Below are positions 40,668 through 49,550 of a DNA stretch of 64,000 nucleotides, in pieces. The notes under the pieces were generated by a model, which ran no database searches, had not been told where the DNA came from, and saw only the letters and a program-made list of their open reading frames with translations. The translations under genes and the position numbers were made by a program. The stretch lies in assembly GCA_964371055.1 (NCBI GenBank), contig CAYJLF010000013.1, forward strand, positions 1 through 64,000, read 5' to 3'. The DNA is from CAYJLF01 sp964371055 (GTDB lineage Bacteria > Eisenbacteria > RBG-16-71-46 > CAIMUX01). Within the stretch, counting starts at the first letter, position 1; every line of letters begins with the position of its first letter.

Positions 40668-40910
40668 ATGCAGAAAGATCTCTGCACCTGGGTCTTCCAT
40701 CATCTGTCCGATTACCTGGACCACGAGATGCAGAAAGACCTCTGCGCGCAGGTGGAGGAACACGTGCGCGAGTGCGTCTCCTGCCGGGCGCTCCTGGGCA
40801 ACATGCAGAACACGGTCGAGCTGCTTCACCAGGTGGGCGGACCTCGCCTGCCTGAGGCTTGCCTGAACCGCATCCGGGAACAGGTCCTCCGGTTGCGGGA
40901 CCAGGGCTGA
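40668..40910 (+). CDS. Small soluble zinc-finger anti-sigma factor
   Basis: An 80-residue zf-HC2-type protein with the ZAS motif His32-x3-Cys36-x2-Cys39 (EEHVRECVSCR) and further candidate ligands Cys6 and Cys26. It lacks a membrane helix, so it acts in the cytoplasm, unlike most anti-sigma factors of the group. The hexapeptide MQKDLC occurs twice (residues 1 and 21). It begins three bases after the sigma gene stop, so it is in the same operon and the expected partner. Confidence 0.85.
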   Translation: MQKDLCTWVFHHLSDYLDHEMQKDLCAQVEEHVRECVSCRALLGNMQNTVELLHQVGGPRLPEACLNRIREQVLRLRDQG

Positions 40911-40933
40911 CGGACCGGTCCGGGAACTCACCT

Positions 40934-42124
40934 GTGCCTCGCGACGGCGCGGCCCCGCGAGTCACGCGGCCGGCCGGTCGCGATCTCCCCGTCCTCTTCG
41001 CCGGCACCACCTTTGCCGTGGGAGGCGCGGAGCGGATCTTCTCCCACCTCGTCCGCGGCCTGGCCGATCGCTTCCCCGTCGACGTGCTCGCGCTGCGCGA
41101 GCCCGGACCGGTCGGGGAAGAGCTTCGCGCCGCCGGCATCCGGGTCACCTCTCGCCTGACGGGCGCCGGGAAGATCGACCCCTTCCTCATCCCACGGATC
41201 CATGCTTACCTGCGGCGGGGCCGGTTCCGCGCGATCTACTTTCTCGACCATGCGCACGCCGTGTTCCACGGGGTGCTGGCCTCGATCGGCACCGACGTCC
41301 GCGTGCGCGTGATGCCGGTCCACACGACCGGGCAGTGGGACGGGAGGCCGAGCCTCAAACGGCCGATCCGCCTCGTCCGACGGCGGCTCGACCGGATCAT
41401 CGCGATCGCGCAGGCGCAGCGTGACTACCTGGTTCGCGAGGAGGGGGTGCCGCCCGAGCAGCTGGTCGTGATCCCGAACGGCGTGCCTCTCTCCCAGCCC
41501 GATCCACAGGAGCGACGTCGGCGTCGGGCGGCGGCCCGACGGGAACTCGGCCTGGCGAACGAGGCGATGGTGATCGGCATCACGGCGGTTCTGCGGCCGG
41601 AGAAGAACCACGAGCTCCTGCTGCGCGCCTTCGCCCGGGTGCGCGCCGGGCGTCCCTCCGCGCGGCTCTGTGTGGCTGGTGACGGGCCGCGCCGCGCCGC
41701 GCTCGAAACGGAGTCGCGGCGGCTGGGCCTCGAGCCGGGGAACGGTCCGGACGCGCCGGTCCGCTTCCTCGGCCATCGCCCCGACGCGCGCGCGCTGATG
41801 CCGGCCTTCGATCTCGCCGTGCTCTCGAGCCATCCGCGGGTCGAGACGTTGCCGCTCTCCCTGATCGAGGCGATGGACGACGCCCTTCCGGTGGTGGCGA
41901 CCCGGGTCGGAGCCCTGGGCGAACTGGTCGAGGACGGGGCGTCCGGTCTTCTCGTGCCGCCCGGCGATGAAGAGGCTCTGGCCGGGGCTCTCGCCCGTCT
42001 GCTCGATGATCCCGGCGAGCGGCGCGCGATGGGCGAGCGCGGACAGCGGATCGCCGCCGAGCGCTACTCCGTGGAGCGGATGGTCGACGCGACCGAACGG
42101 CTCCTGCTCGACCTCTGGCGGTAG
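40934..42124 (+). CDS. Glycosyltransferase family 4 (GT-B fold)
   Basis: A 396-residue cytoplasmic or peripheral glycosyltransferase. The N-terminal half starts LPVLFAGTTFAVGGAERIFSHLVRGL, where GGAE is the acceptor-side signature. The C-terminal half has VIGITAVLRPEKNHELLLRAF, VAGDGPRR, and the donor-binding SSHPRVETLPLSLIEAMDDALPVVATRVGALGELV with the EX7E-type glutamates. The GTG at 40934 lies 23 bases after the anti-sigma gene. Its 3' end overlaps the convergent membrane glycosyltransferase by 61 bases. Substrates are unknown. Confidence 0.86.
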   Translation: MPRDGAAPRVTRPAGRDLPVLFAGTTFAVGGAERIFSHLVRGLADRFPVDVLALREPGPVGEELRAAGIRVTSRLTGAGKIDPFLIPRIHAYLRRGRFRAIYFLDHAHAVFHGVLASIGTDVRVRVMPVHTTGQWDGRPSLKRPIRLVRRRLDRIIAIAQAQRDYLVREEGVPPEQLVVIPNGVPLSQPDPQERRRRRAAARRELGLANEAMVIGITAVLRPEKNHELLLRAFARVRAGRPSARLCVAGDGPRRAALETESRRLGLEPGNGPDAPVRFLGHRPDARALMPAFDLAVLSSHPRVETLPLSLIEAMDDALPVVATRVGALGELVEDGASGLLVPPGDEEALAGALARLLDDPGERRAMGERGQRIAAERYSVERMVDATERLLLDLWR

Positions 42125-43386
42125 AGCTCGACCGCGCCGGAGAGCGCGAGGCCGGCCAGCAGCACCGCGTACGGATCGAGGAACGGATGGCGAAAGCGCA
42201 GGTGGAAGATGAAAGGGAGTGAGGCCGCAAGCCCGGTCAAAGGTGGCAGGAGGAGGAGCCAGGGGAGATCACGCCTCCTCCGCCAGATTGCGGCCAGAGC
42301 GAGCAGATGGACCGGCCACGTGAACAGGATCGCGCTCCAGCGGATGGCTGGGCTGACCTGTGACTCCTCCGGCGCCGCGCGGAAGTAGTGAAGGGCGCGC
42401 CGTCCCCACAGTTCGAGGGCCTGCATCGGGTGGCGGACGACCCAGTCGCGGGTCCGGCGATCCCACTCACGGTTCATCGCCCTGAGGTCGGAGAGCCCGC
42501 GCTGCTCGAAGTCGCGGACGATTTCCTTCGAGTCGTCGTAGAGGCCGCGCAACGCCTCCGCGAAGTCCGGGGTCCCGGTCGTGTGGTAGAGGGCGAGCGC
42601 GCGATCGTTGTGCCCGAGCCAACGATTGTAGGGACCAAAGGAGGTCCCGGGGTTCGGGACGCCGGTGACGGCGAGGTTGCGCAGCGTCCAGGGGAGGAGA
42701 GAGACGACGGCGACGGCGAGAAAGATCGCCGCGGGGCGGCGGATTCGCTTCGAGGAGTCTCGGCGTCGGGCGCAGAGCGTGATCCATCCGGCCAGGATCG
42801 GAAGGAGGAGGAGACCCGTCGGCCGGGCGAGGGCCGCGAGCGCGGCGAAAAGGCCGGCGAGCGCGACGGACCGCGTGGAGCCGGGCTTCGGCGCGAGCGC
42901 GGTGACCGCGCCGAGGACCAGGAGAAGGAAGGGCGTCTCGGTACTCCAGGCTCCGGCGTAGAAGATCGCGTAGGGATGGACCGCGAAGATCGCGGCCGCG
43001 ATCAGCCCCGCGCGCGGCTCCCCCAGGCGACTCCCGAGCAGCCGGAGGAGCGCGACGGACGCCACGCCGAAGAGAAGCATGACGGCGCGTGCCCATATCT
43101 CCCACGGTCCGGGGAGAACGAACAGCGCCGCCCCGATCCAGGGAAGCAGCGGCGGCCGGTGGCACTCGGCGCGCGGCCCCGGCGGAAGCAGCGACGCCGG
43201 TTCGAACCATCGAGGCGAGGTGATCGTGTGCCCCCGGCCGCTCGCGAGGTGTTGCGCGATCTCCAGGTAGTCACGTCCGTCGATCCGGAGAAACGCCTCC
43301 GAGGTTACCTGGGTGGACCAGGCGACGCGAAGGGCCGCGGCCAGAGCGAGAATCACGATGAAGTGCGCTCTGTGGCCCCCTGTCAT
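42064..43386 (-). CDS. Polyprenol-dependent glycosyltransferase (GT39/ArnT-like)
   Basis: A 440-residue inner-membrane protein with about 10 helices. It has the ArnT/PMT-type start (ILALAAALRVAW, then RIDGRDYLEIAQHLASGRG with the acidic loop residues), LPWIGAALFVL, and AAAIFAVHPYAIFYAGAWSTETPFLLLVLG. Family enzymes transfer sugars from polyprenyl phosphate in the periplasm. Its last 61 bases are antisense to the end of the GT4 gene. The start at 43386 has no strong ribosome site. Confidence 0.82.
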   Translation of the reverse strand: MTGGHRAHFIVILALAAALRVAWSTQVTSEAFLRIDGRDYLEIAQHLASGRGHTITSPRWFEPASLLPPGPRAECHRPPLLPWIGAALFVLPGPWEIWARAVMLLFGVASVALLRLLGSRLGEPRAGLIAAAIFAVHPYAIFYAGAWSTETPFLLLVLGAVTALAPKPGSTRSVALAGLFAALAALARPTGLLLLPILAGWITLCARRRDSSKRIRRPAAIFLAVAVVSLLPWTLRNLAVTGVPNPGTSFGPYNRWLGHNDRALALYHTTGTPDFAEALRGLYDDSKEIVRDFEQRGLSDLRAMNREWDRRTRDWVVRHPMQALELWGRRALHYFRAAPEESQVSPAIRWSAILFTWPVHLLALAAIWRRRRDLPWLLLLPPLTGLAASLPFIFHLRFRHPFLDPYAVLLAGLALSGAVELYRQRSSRSRSVASTIRSTE

Positions 43387-43483
43387 CCGCCCACCGCCGA
43401 TCCGGGAGGCGCCATGCCGCGATGCGACGCCGGCGCCGAGCGCCCGAGGCTCCCCGTCATCCGCCTCGCCGGCCGGTCCGGGG

Positions 43484-44536
43484 TCACAGCATCAGCGCGA
43501 TCTTGCCCGCCTGGATCGGCTCGTGCGTCAGGAGGTCGAAGCCCCGGGCGAACTCCTCCAGCGGCAGGCGATGGGTGATGACCGGCGTGATGTCGAGCTT
43601 TCCGCTCGCCAGCAGGTTCGACATCTGCACCCAGGTCTCGAACATCAGCCGCCCATTGATCCCGAGCAGCCGGACCCCCTTGAAGATCACGCCGTTGTTC
43701 AGGTCGATCGAGAGCCGCCCGTCCGGCAGGCCAAAGGCGGAGTAGCGTCCCCCCTTCCGCACGAGCTTCAGCCCCTGGTCGAGCACCGACTGGCGACCGA
43801 CCATGTCCAGGACGACATCGACGCCGCCGCCGCGCGTCTCGTCCAGCACCAGTTCTTCGACCCGATCCTTCGAGGCGTCGAGCACGACGTTGGCTCCCAT
43901 CTTGCGGCCGATGTCGAGACGGAGCGGCGAGAGACCGACCAGGTAGATCCGGGATGCGCCCGACACCCGCGCGACGCCGACGGCGAAGAGGCCGGCCGGT
44001 CCGTCGCCGTAGATCAGCACCGTCCGCGCCGTGACCGGTTCGACCAGGGTGGCATAGACCGCGTTGCCGAGCGGCTCCTGCGCCGCCGCGAACTCCGGCG
44101 GGATGGCGGGGTCGTTCTTCCAGAGGACCAGCTCCGGAACGGCGATGTATTCGGCGAACGACCCGTGGCGGTCGACGCCGAGGATCTTCAGGTTCGAGCA
44201 GATGTGCATCTGCCCCGTGAGGCAGGGGACGCAGTCGAGGCAGGGGATATGCGTCTCGGCGCTGACGAAGTCGCCGGGCCGGATCCGCTTGCAGGCCGAG
44301 CCCGCCTCGACGACCACGCCGGAGAACTCGTGCCCCATCGTCTGCGGGATTCGCGGGCCGATCCGGCCGTTCGCCCATTCGTTCCACTCGTAGATGTGGA
44401 CGTCGGTGCCGCAGATGGTCGAGGCCTTGACCTGCACCAGGACTTCGTCGGGGCCGATCCGCGGCACCTCGACCTTCAGCAATTCCGCACCGGACCGGGG
44501 GCTGGTCTTCACCACCGCCCGCATCGTCTCCGCCAT
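43484..44536 (-). CDS. tdh: L-threonine 3-dehydrogenase-type zinc alcohol dehydrogenase
   Basis: A 350-residue medium-chain dehydrogenase. The catalytic zinc site is Cys42 in ICGTDVHIYEWNEW and His69-Glu70 in MGHEFSG, the structural zinc is held by Cys99, Cys102, Cys105 and Cys113, and the NAD fold has LIYGDGPAGLFAVG. ICGTDVHIYEWNEW closely matches E. coli Tdh, so threonine to 2-amino-3-ketobutyrate is the likely reaction. No kbl partner lies beside it, so another polyol substrate stays possible. It has a back-to-back promoter with nuoA. Confidence 0.84.
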   Translation of the reverse strand: MAETMRAVVKTSPRSGAELLKVEVPRIGPDEVLVQVKASTICGTDVHIYEWNEWANGRIGPRIPQTMGHEFSGVVVEAGSACKRIRPGDFVSAETHIPCLDCVPCLTGQMHICSNLKILGVDRHGSFAEYIAVPELVLWKNDPAIPPEFAAAQEPLGNAVYATLVEPVTARTVLIYGDGPAGLFAVGVARVSGASRIYLVGLSPLRLDIGRKMGANVVLDASKDRVEELVLDETRGGGVDVVLDMVGRQSVLDQGLKLVRKGGRYSAFGLPDGRLSIDLNNGVIFKGVRLLGINGRLMFETWVQMSNLLASGKLDITPVITHRLPLEEFARGFDLLTHEPIQAGKIALML

Positions 44537-44643
44537 TCCCCACACTCCCCGCGTCCCCCGGACGCTGTTGTTGCGACGACCGGCCGATGGCCCGAATAGG
44601 CCCAGGCGGCGTGGGTCCGCGCTCCGGACCGGCGCCGCCGAGG

Positions 44644-44673
44644 AGTATAGAAACCGCGATGCGTTCGGGTCAA
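44644..44673 (-). promoter_or_regulatory. Promoter of tdh
   Basis: On the minus strand TTGACC (44673-44668) and TATACT (44649-44644) are 18 bases apart, about 100 bases before the ATG. Confidence 0.6.
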
Positions 44674-44693
44674 GGAAGGGGCGATTTCGCGGG

Positions 44694-44721
44694 TTGACCC
44701 TCACAGGGCGCGTGCTACTCT
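44694..44721 (+). promoter_or_regulatory. Promoter of the nuo operon
   Basis: TTGACC (44694-44699) and TACTCT (44716-44721) are 16 bases apart, about 110 bases before the nuoA start, divergent to the tdh promoter. Confidence 0.6.
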
Positions 44722-44834
44722 CTGGTGTCATCGATCGGAGTTGCGTCGGCCGGTGAACGCGGCGCGCGGGGTGGAGAAGGCGCGCCGGCGTGGATCCAGG
44801 TACGGTGTCGGCGGCGCGGGCGCAGGGAGGATCC

Positions 44835-45181
44835 TTGGACCACTCGTACACTCCGCTCATCTTCGTGGTGGGACTGGCGGTGGCGATCCCCGTCATCTTC
44901 GTCGTCCTGTCCGTCGGTCTGGGACCGCGCCGGGGCCATCCCGCCAAACTCACGCCCTATGAATCAGGAATCCGGCCGGTGCCGGCTCCGGAGCAGAAGT
45001 TCCAGGTGAGGTTTTACCTGGTCGCTGTCTCGTTCTTGCTCTTCGATCTCGAGGTCGTCTTCCTCTTTCCGTGGGCCGTCCGGTTCCGCGAACTGGGGTG
45101 GTACGGATTCTGGGCCATGGCGGTCTTCCTCGCCGTCCTCGTCCTCGGGCTGGTCTATGAGTGGCGGAAGGGGGCGCTGGA

Positions 45182-45191
<10 letters not shown>
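44835..45191 (+). CDS. nuoA: NADH-quinone oxidoreductase subunit A
   Basis: Membrane subunit of complex I (118 residues, three helices). LTPYESGIRPVPAPEQKFQVRFYLVAVSFLLFDLEVVFLFPW contains the family signature including the acidic FDLE loop near the quinone site. The TTG at 44835 has GGAGG four bases before; a start at 44790 would add 15 residues and lacks such a site. It is the first gene of a 13-gene operon and overlaps nuoB by 10 bases. Confidence 0.94.
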
Positions 45192-45775
<584 letters not shown>

Positions 45776-45833
45776 AGATGCGGACGATCGGGGGCCGGGC
45801 CATGGGGTCCGGACGGGGGGCGGAGGCAAGAGG

Positions 45834-47597
45834 ATGACCACGACGTCGGCGTCCGAACAGCGCGATGCGAGCGCACTCAGCGCCCTCCGCGCCCGGATCG
45901 GCGAGGGGTTGACCGGCGAGGGGATGCTGGGCCGAGTCCCGATGGTTCGCGTCCGTCGCGAGGCGCTGGCGGAGACGTTGCGCTTTCTCCGTCACGATCC
46001 CGCTTTCCGCCTCCACCAGATGACCGATGTCACCGTGATCGACGCGCTCAAGCTGCACGACTCCGATCCCGACGGCGGTCCGATCGGCGAGGACCGCTTC
46101 CACCTGGTCTACCTCCTCCACAACCTCGAGTCGGGCCTCCGCATCGCCGTCCGGACCTCGGCGCCCGAGGACGATCCGCGCGTCCCGACCGCGACCGGCC
46201 TCTGGCCGGCGGCGGAGTGGGGCGAGCGCGAGGCGTTCGACCAGTACGGGATGATCTTCGACGGGCATCCCAATCTGAAGCGGATCCTGAACCATCACGA
46301 GTTCATCGGCCATCCGCTGCGCAAGGACTTCGACATCTACCGGGCCTACTGGCTTTCCGAGGCCGATGATCTGCAGGACGAGCTGGAACGCCGCCGGCGC
46401 CGGTTCCCCGAACGGATGGAGGGGATCGAGCGGGGCGAGACGATGCTGCTGAACCTCGGGCCGTCGCACCCCGCGGCCCACGGTACCCTGCGGAACCTCG
46501 TGGAACTGACGGGCGAGCAGATCCTCTATTGCATCCCGGAGATCGGCTACCTCCACCGCGGCTTCGAGAAGGACGCGGAGGTCCACGAGTACAACCAGGT
46601 GATTCCTTATACCGACCGGCTGAACTACTGCTCGGCCATCTCCAACAATGTCGGCTACGCCAAGGCGGTGGAGGCGCTCTGCGGCATCGAAGTGCCGGAG
46701 CGATGCCAGTACATCCGTGTCATCCTGGCCGAGCTCAGCCGGATCATGGATCACCTGGTCTGCAACGCGGCCAACCTGGTCGACCTGGGGGCGCTGACCA
46801 ACTACTGGTACCTCTTCAATCTCCGGGAAGAGATCTACAACCTGATCGAGAGCGTCACCGGCGCCCGCCTGACCAATTCCTACACGCGGATCGGCGGGTT
46901 GTGGGCCGATCTCCCCGAGGATTTCGTCCCCCAGTGCCGCGCCCTCCTGAAGAAGGTTCCGCTCTACGTCAATGACACGCTCAAGCTGGTGGCGCGGAAC
47001 CGCATCTTCATCGACCGGACCGTCGGCATCGGGGCGATCTCGGCCGACGAGGCGCTCGGCTGGGGCTTCAGCGGCCCCTGCCTGCGGGCGACCGGGATGG
47101 AGTACGACCTCCGGAAGAACTCGCCGTACTACGTCTACGACCGGTTCACCTTCGATATCCCGACCGGCCACCAGGGGGACTCGTACGACCGGGCCATGGT
47201 GCGCTTTCAGGAGATCTTCGAGAGCGTGCGGATCGTCGAGCAGGCGCTCGACCAGCTCCCCGGCGGACCGGTCAAGGCCGATCATCCGCTGGCCGTCATG
47301 CCGGACAAGGACCAGACCTACGGCAACATCGAAGGAATGGTCAAGCACTTCAAGGTGATCATGCACGGAATCCAGCCGCCGAGGGGAGAGGTCTACGACT
47401 GGACCGAGTCGCCCAACGGCGAACTCGGGTTCTTCGTCGTTTCGGATGGCACGATGCGTCCGTACAAGTGCAAGGTGCGTCCGCCCTGCTTCTACATCTA
47501 CTCGGCTTTCCCCCGACTGGCGGAGGGGGGGCTGGTGGCGGATGCCGTCGCTGTGCTCGGCAGCCTGAACATCATCGCCGGCGAACTCGATCGCTAG
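45834..47597 (+). CDS. nuoCD: NADH-quinone oxidoreductase subunit C/D fusion
   Basis: The 587-residue protein is a fusion of NuoC (about 1-175, WPAAEWGEREAFDQYGMIFDGHPNLKRIL) and NuoD (about 200-587, NLGPSHPAAHGTLR and IPYTDRLNYCSAISNN). NuoD forms the quinone-binding pocket with NuoB. Fusion is known in E. coli and some other lineages, while many phyla keep the genes apart. The protein ends with the usual GELDR. Confidence 0.96.
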   Translation: MTTTSASEQRDASALSALRARIGEGLTGEGMLGRVPMVRVRREALAETLRFLRHDPAFRLHQMTDVTVIDALKLHDSDPDGGPIGEDRFHLVYLLHNLESGLRIAVRTSAPEDDPRVPTATGLWPAAEWGEREAFDQYGMIFDGHPNLKRILNHHEFIGHPLRKDFDIYRAYWLSEADDLQDELERRRRRFPERMEGIERGETMLLNLGPSHPAAHGTLRNLVELTGEQILYCIPEIGYLHRGFEKDAEVHEYNQVIPYTDRLNYCSAISNNVGYAKAVEALCGIEVPERCQYIRVILAELSRIMDHLVCNAANLVDLGALTNYWYLFNLREEIYNLIESVTGARLTNSYTRIGGLWADLPEDFVPQCRALLKKVPLYVNDTLKLVARNRIFIDRTVGIGAISADEALGWGFSGPCLRATGMEYDLRKNSPYYVYDRFTFDIPTGHQGDSYDRAMVRFQEIFESVRIVEQALDQLPGGPVKADHPLAVMPDKDQTYGNIEGMVKHFKVIMHGIQPPRGEVYDWTESPNGELGFFVVSDGTMRPYKCKVRPPCFYIYSAFPRLAEGGLVADAVAVLGSLNIIAGELDR

Positions 47598-47631
47598 ATG
47601 CGGCCTTAGAACCCGGAGGAAGAAGCCGACC

Positions 47632-48201
47632 ATGCAGCCGTTCGCCACCCCGGCCGAAGATCTGACCCGCCGCGAGGCCTGCGCCCTGCACAGCCTGGGC
47701 CGGACGGTCGAGTTCTCGGCGGAGGGAAACGCCGAGCTGGAGCGGGTCATGGCCCGCTACCCGACCAGACAGGCGGCCCTGCTGCCCGCGCTCTGGATTG
47801 CGCAGCAGGAGCTGGGCTGGATTTCCCGCGAGGTCATCGACTACGTCTCGAAACGTCTCGAGGTCCCGCCGTCGCATGTCTACGGCGTGGTCAGTTTCTA
47901 CACCATGTTCAACCGGACCCCGAAGGGGCGGTGGCACCTCCAGCTCTGTACCAATCTCTCCTGCCAGTTGCGCGGGGCGGAACACATCCTCGACTGCCTG
48001 CGGGAGAAGCTGGGGATCGAACTGGGGGAGACGACGCCGGACGGGCTCTTCAGCCTGGACGAGGTCGAGTGCCTGGCCGCCTGTGAACAAGCCCCGGTCA
48101 TCCAGGTCAACGACGAGTTCGTCGGGCCGCTTACGCCGGAGACGGCGGTGAAGCTGGTCGATGACCTCCGCACGCGGGAGGCGCGGGTTCCATGGAAGTG
48201 A
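47632..48201 (+). CDS. nuoE: NADH-quinone oxidoreductase subunit E
   Basis: Thioredoxin-like [2Fe-2S] subunit of the NADH-dehydrogenase module. The four Cys ligands are in LCTNLSC and VECLAACEQAP, following the YGVVSFYTMFNRTPKG segment. It is 189 residues and overlaps nuoF by 10 bases. Confidence 0.95.
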   Translation: MQPFATPAEDLTRREACALHSLGRTVEFSAEGNAELERVMARYPTRQAALLPALWIAQQELGWISREVIDYVSKRLEVPPSHVYGVVSFYTMFNRTPKGRWHLQLCTNLSCQLRGAEHILDCLREKLGIELGETTPDGLFSLDEVECLAACEQAPVIQVNDEFVGPLTPETAVKLVDDLRTREARVPWK

Positions 48202-49490
48202 AGCTCCTTTCGCGGAACTGGGCGCTAGCCGAGAGCTGGAAGCTCGAGACCTACGAGCGGGCCGGCGGCTACCGCGCCTGGCGGAGGGCCTTCGCGCTCG
48301 ATCCGGGCGCCGTGACACAGCTGGTCAAGGATTCCGGGTTGCGGGGACGGGGCGGTGCCGGCTTCCCGACCGGGCTGAAGTGGAGCTTCGTGCCCGCGCA
48401 GAGCCGGATGCCGAAGTACCTCTGCGTCAATGCCGACGAGTCGGAGCCGGGAACCTTCAAGGACCGGTACATCCTGGAGAAGGACCCGCACCAGTTGATC
48501 GAGGGGATCCTCATCACCTGCTGGGCGGTGGGAATTCACCACGCCTACATCTACATCCGCGGAGAGTTCGGCCGGCCGTACTTCCGGCTGCGCGACGCCG
48601 TGGCGGAAGCCTACGCGAAGGGGTACCTGGGGCCGAACATCGACGGCAAGGGATTCGACCTCGAGGTCACCGTCCATCGCGGGGGGGGCGCTTACATCTG
48701 CGGCGAGGAGACGGGTCTCATCGAATCGCTCGAAGGGAAGAAGGGGCAGCCGCGGATCAAGCCTCCCTTCCCGGCGGTGGTCGGCGTCTTCGGCGGGCCG
48801 ACGGTGGTGAACAACGTCGAGACTCTGGCGTCCCTGCCCTGGATCGTCGAGCATGGCGCCCCGGAGTACCGGAAGTTCGGCACGGAGAAGAGCCCCGGGA
48901 CGAAGCTCTTCAGCGTCAGCGGCCATGTCGAGCGCCCGGGGGTCTACGAAATCCCGCTGGGGCTGCCGCTCAAGGACCTGGTCTACGGCCTCTGCGGCGG
49001 GATTTCGGGCGGGCGCCGCATGAAGGCCAACATCCCCGGCGGGTCCTCGGTGCCGGTCCTGACGGGCGAAGAGGCCGAGAAGGTCAATCTCGACTACGAA
49101 AGTCTCGCCGAGGCCGGGACGATGCTCGGCTCGGGCGGGATGATCGTGATGGACGATTCCACCTGCATGGTCTGGGCCCTGGCGGTGCTGGAGAAGTTCT
49201 ACGCCCACGAGTCGTGCGGACAGTGCACGCCCTGCCGGGAGGGGACCGGCTGGCTGCGCAACCTGGTCTATCGTCTCGAGGCGGGCGGGGGGACGCCCGG
49301 TGATATGGAGAAGATCCTCTCCATTACGCGCAACATGATCGGCACGACGATCTGCGTGCTGTCGGATGCCGCCGCCATGCCGGCGGCCAGTTTTGTGACC
49401 AAATTCCGCGGTGAGTTCGAGGCCCACGTCGGCGCGGGCACCTGCCCGATCCGCCGGCGGTCCTCGCACTTCCTGCACGCGACGCACTAA
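48192..49490 (+). CDS. nuoF: NADH-quinone oxidoreductase subunit F
   Basis: Binds NADH and FMN and holds cluster N3. RGRGGAGFPTGLKWSF is the NADH site, NADESEPGTFKDRYI the FMN site, and the cluster ligands are in ESCGQCTPCREG and TTICVLSD. The 432-residue length is typical. Presence of E, F and G makes this an NADH-linked complex I and not an 11-subunit form. Confidence 0.96.
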   Translation: MEVKLLSRNWALAESWKLETYERAGGYRAWRRAFALDPGAVTQLVKDSGLRGRGGAGFPTGLKWSFVPAQSRMPKYLCVNADESEPGTFKDRYILEKDPHQLIEGILITCWAVGIHHAYIYIRGEFGRPYFRLRDAVAEAYAKGYLGPNIDGKGFDLEVTVHRGGGAYICGEETGLIESLEGKKGQPRIKPPFPAVVGVFGGPTVVNNVETLASLPWIVEHGAPEYRKFGTEKSPGTKLFSVSGHVERPGVYEIPLGLPLKDLVYGLCGGISGGRRMKANIPGGSSVPVLTGEEAEKVNLDYESLAEAGTMLGSGGMIVMDDSTCMVWALAVLEKFYAHESCGQCTPCREGTGWLRNLVYRLEAGGGTPGDMEKILSITRNMIGTTICVLSDAAAMPAASFVTKFRGEFEAHVGAGTCPIRRRSSHFLHATH

Positions 49491-49550
49491 GGCCGGGGCG
49501 TGGGCCGTCTCGGCCCGCGGCGCCCGCAGGAGAAGGACCCGGAGTTACGG

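Noticed and set aside
43195..43215. tRNA T-loop-like GGTTCGAACC
   Set aside because: It is inside the membrane glycosyltransferase gene and no acceptor or anticodon stems surround it. No other tRNA was found in the window.
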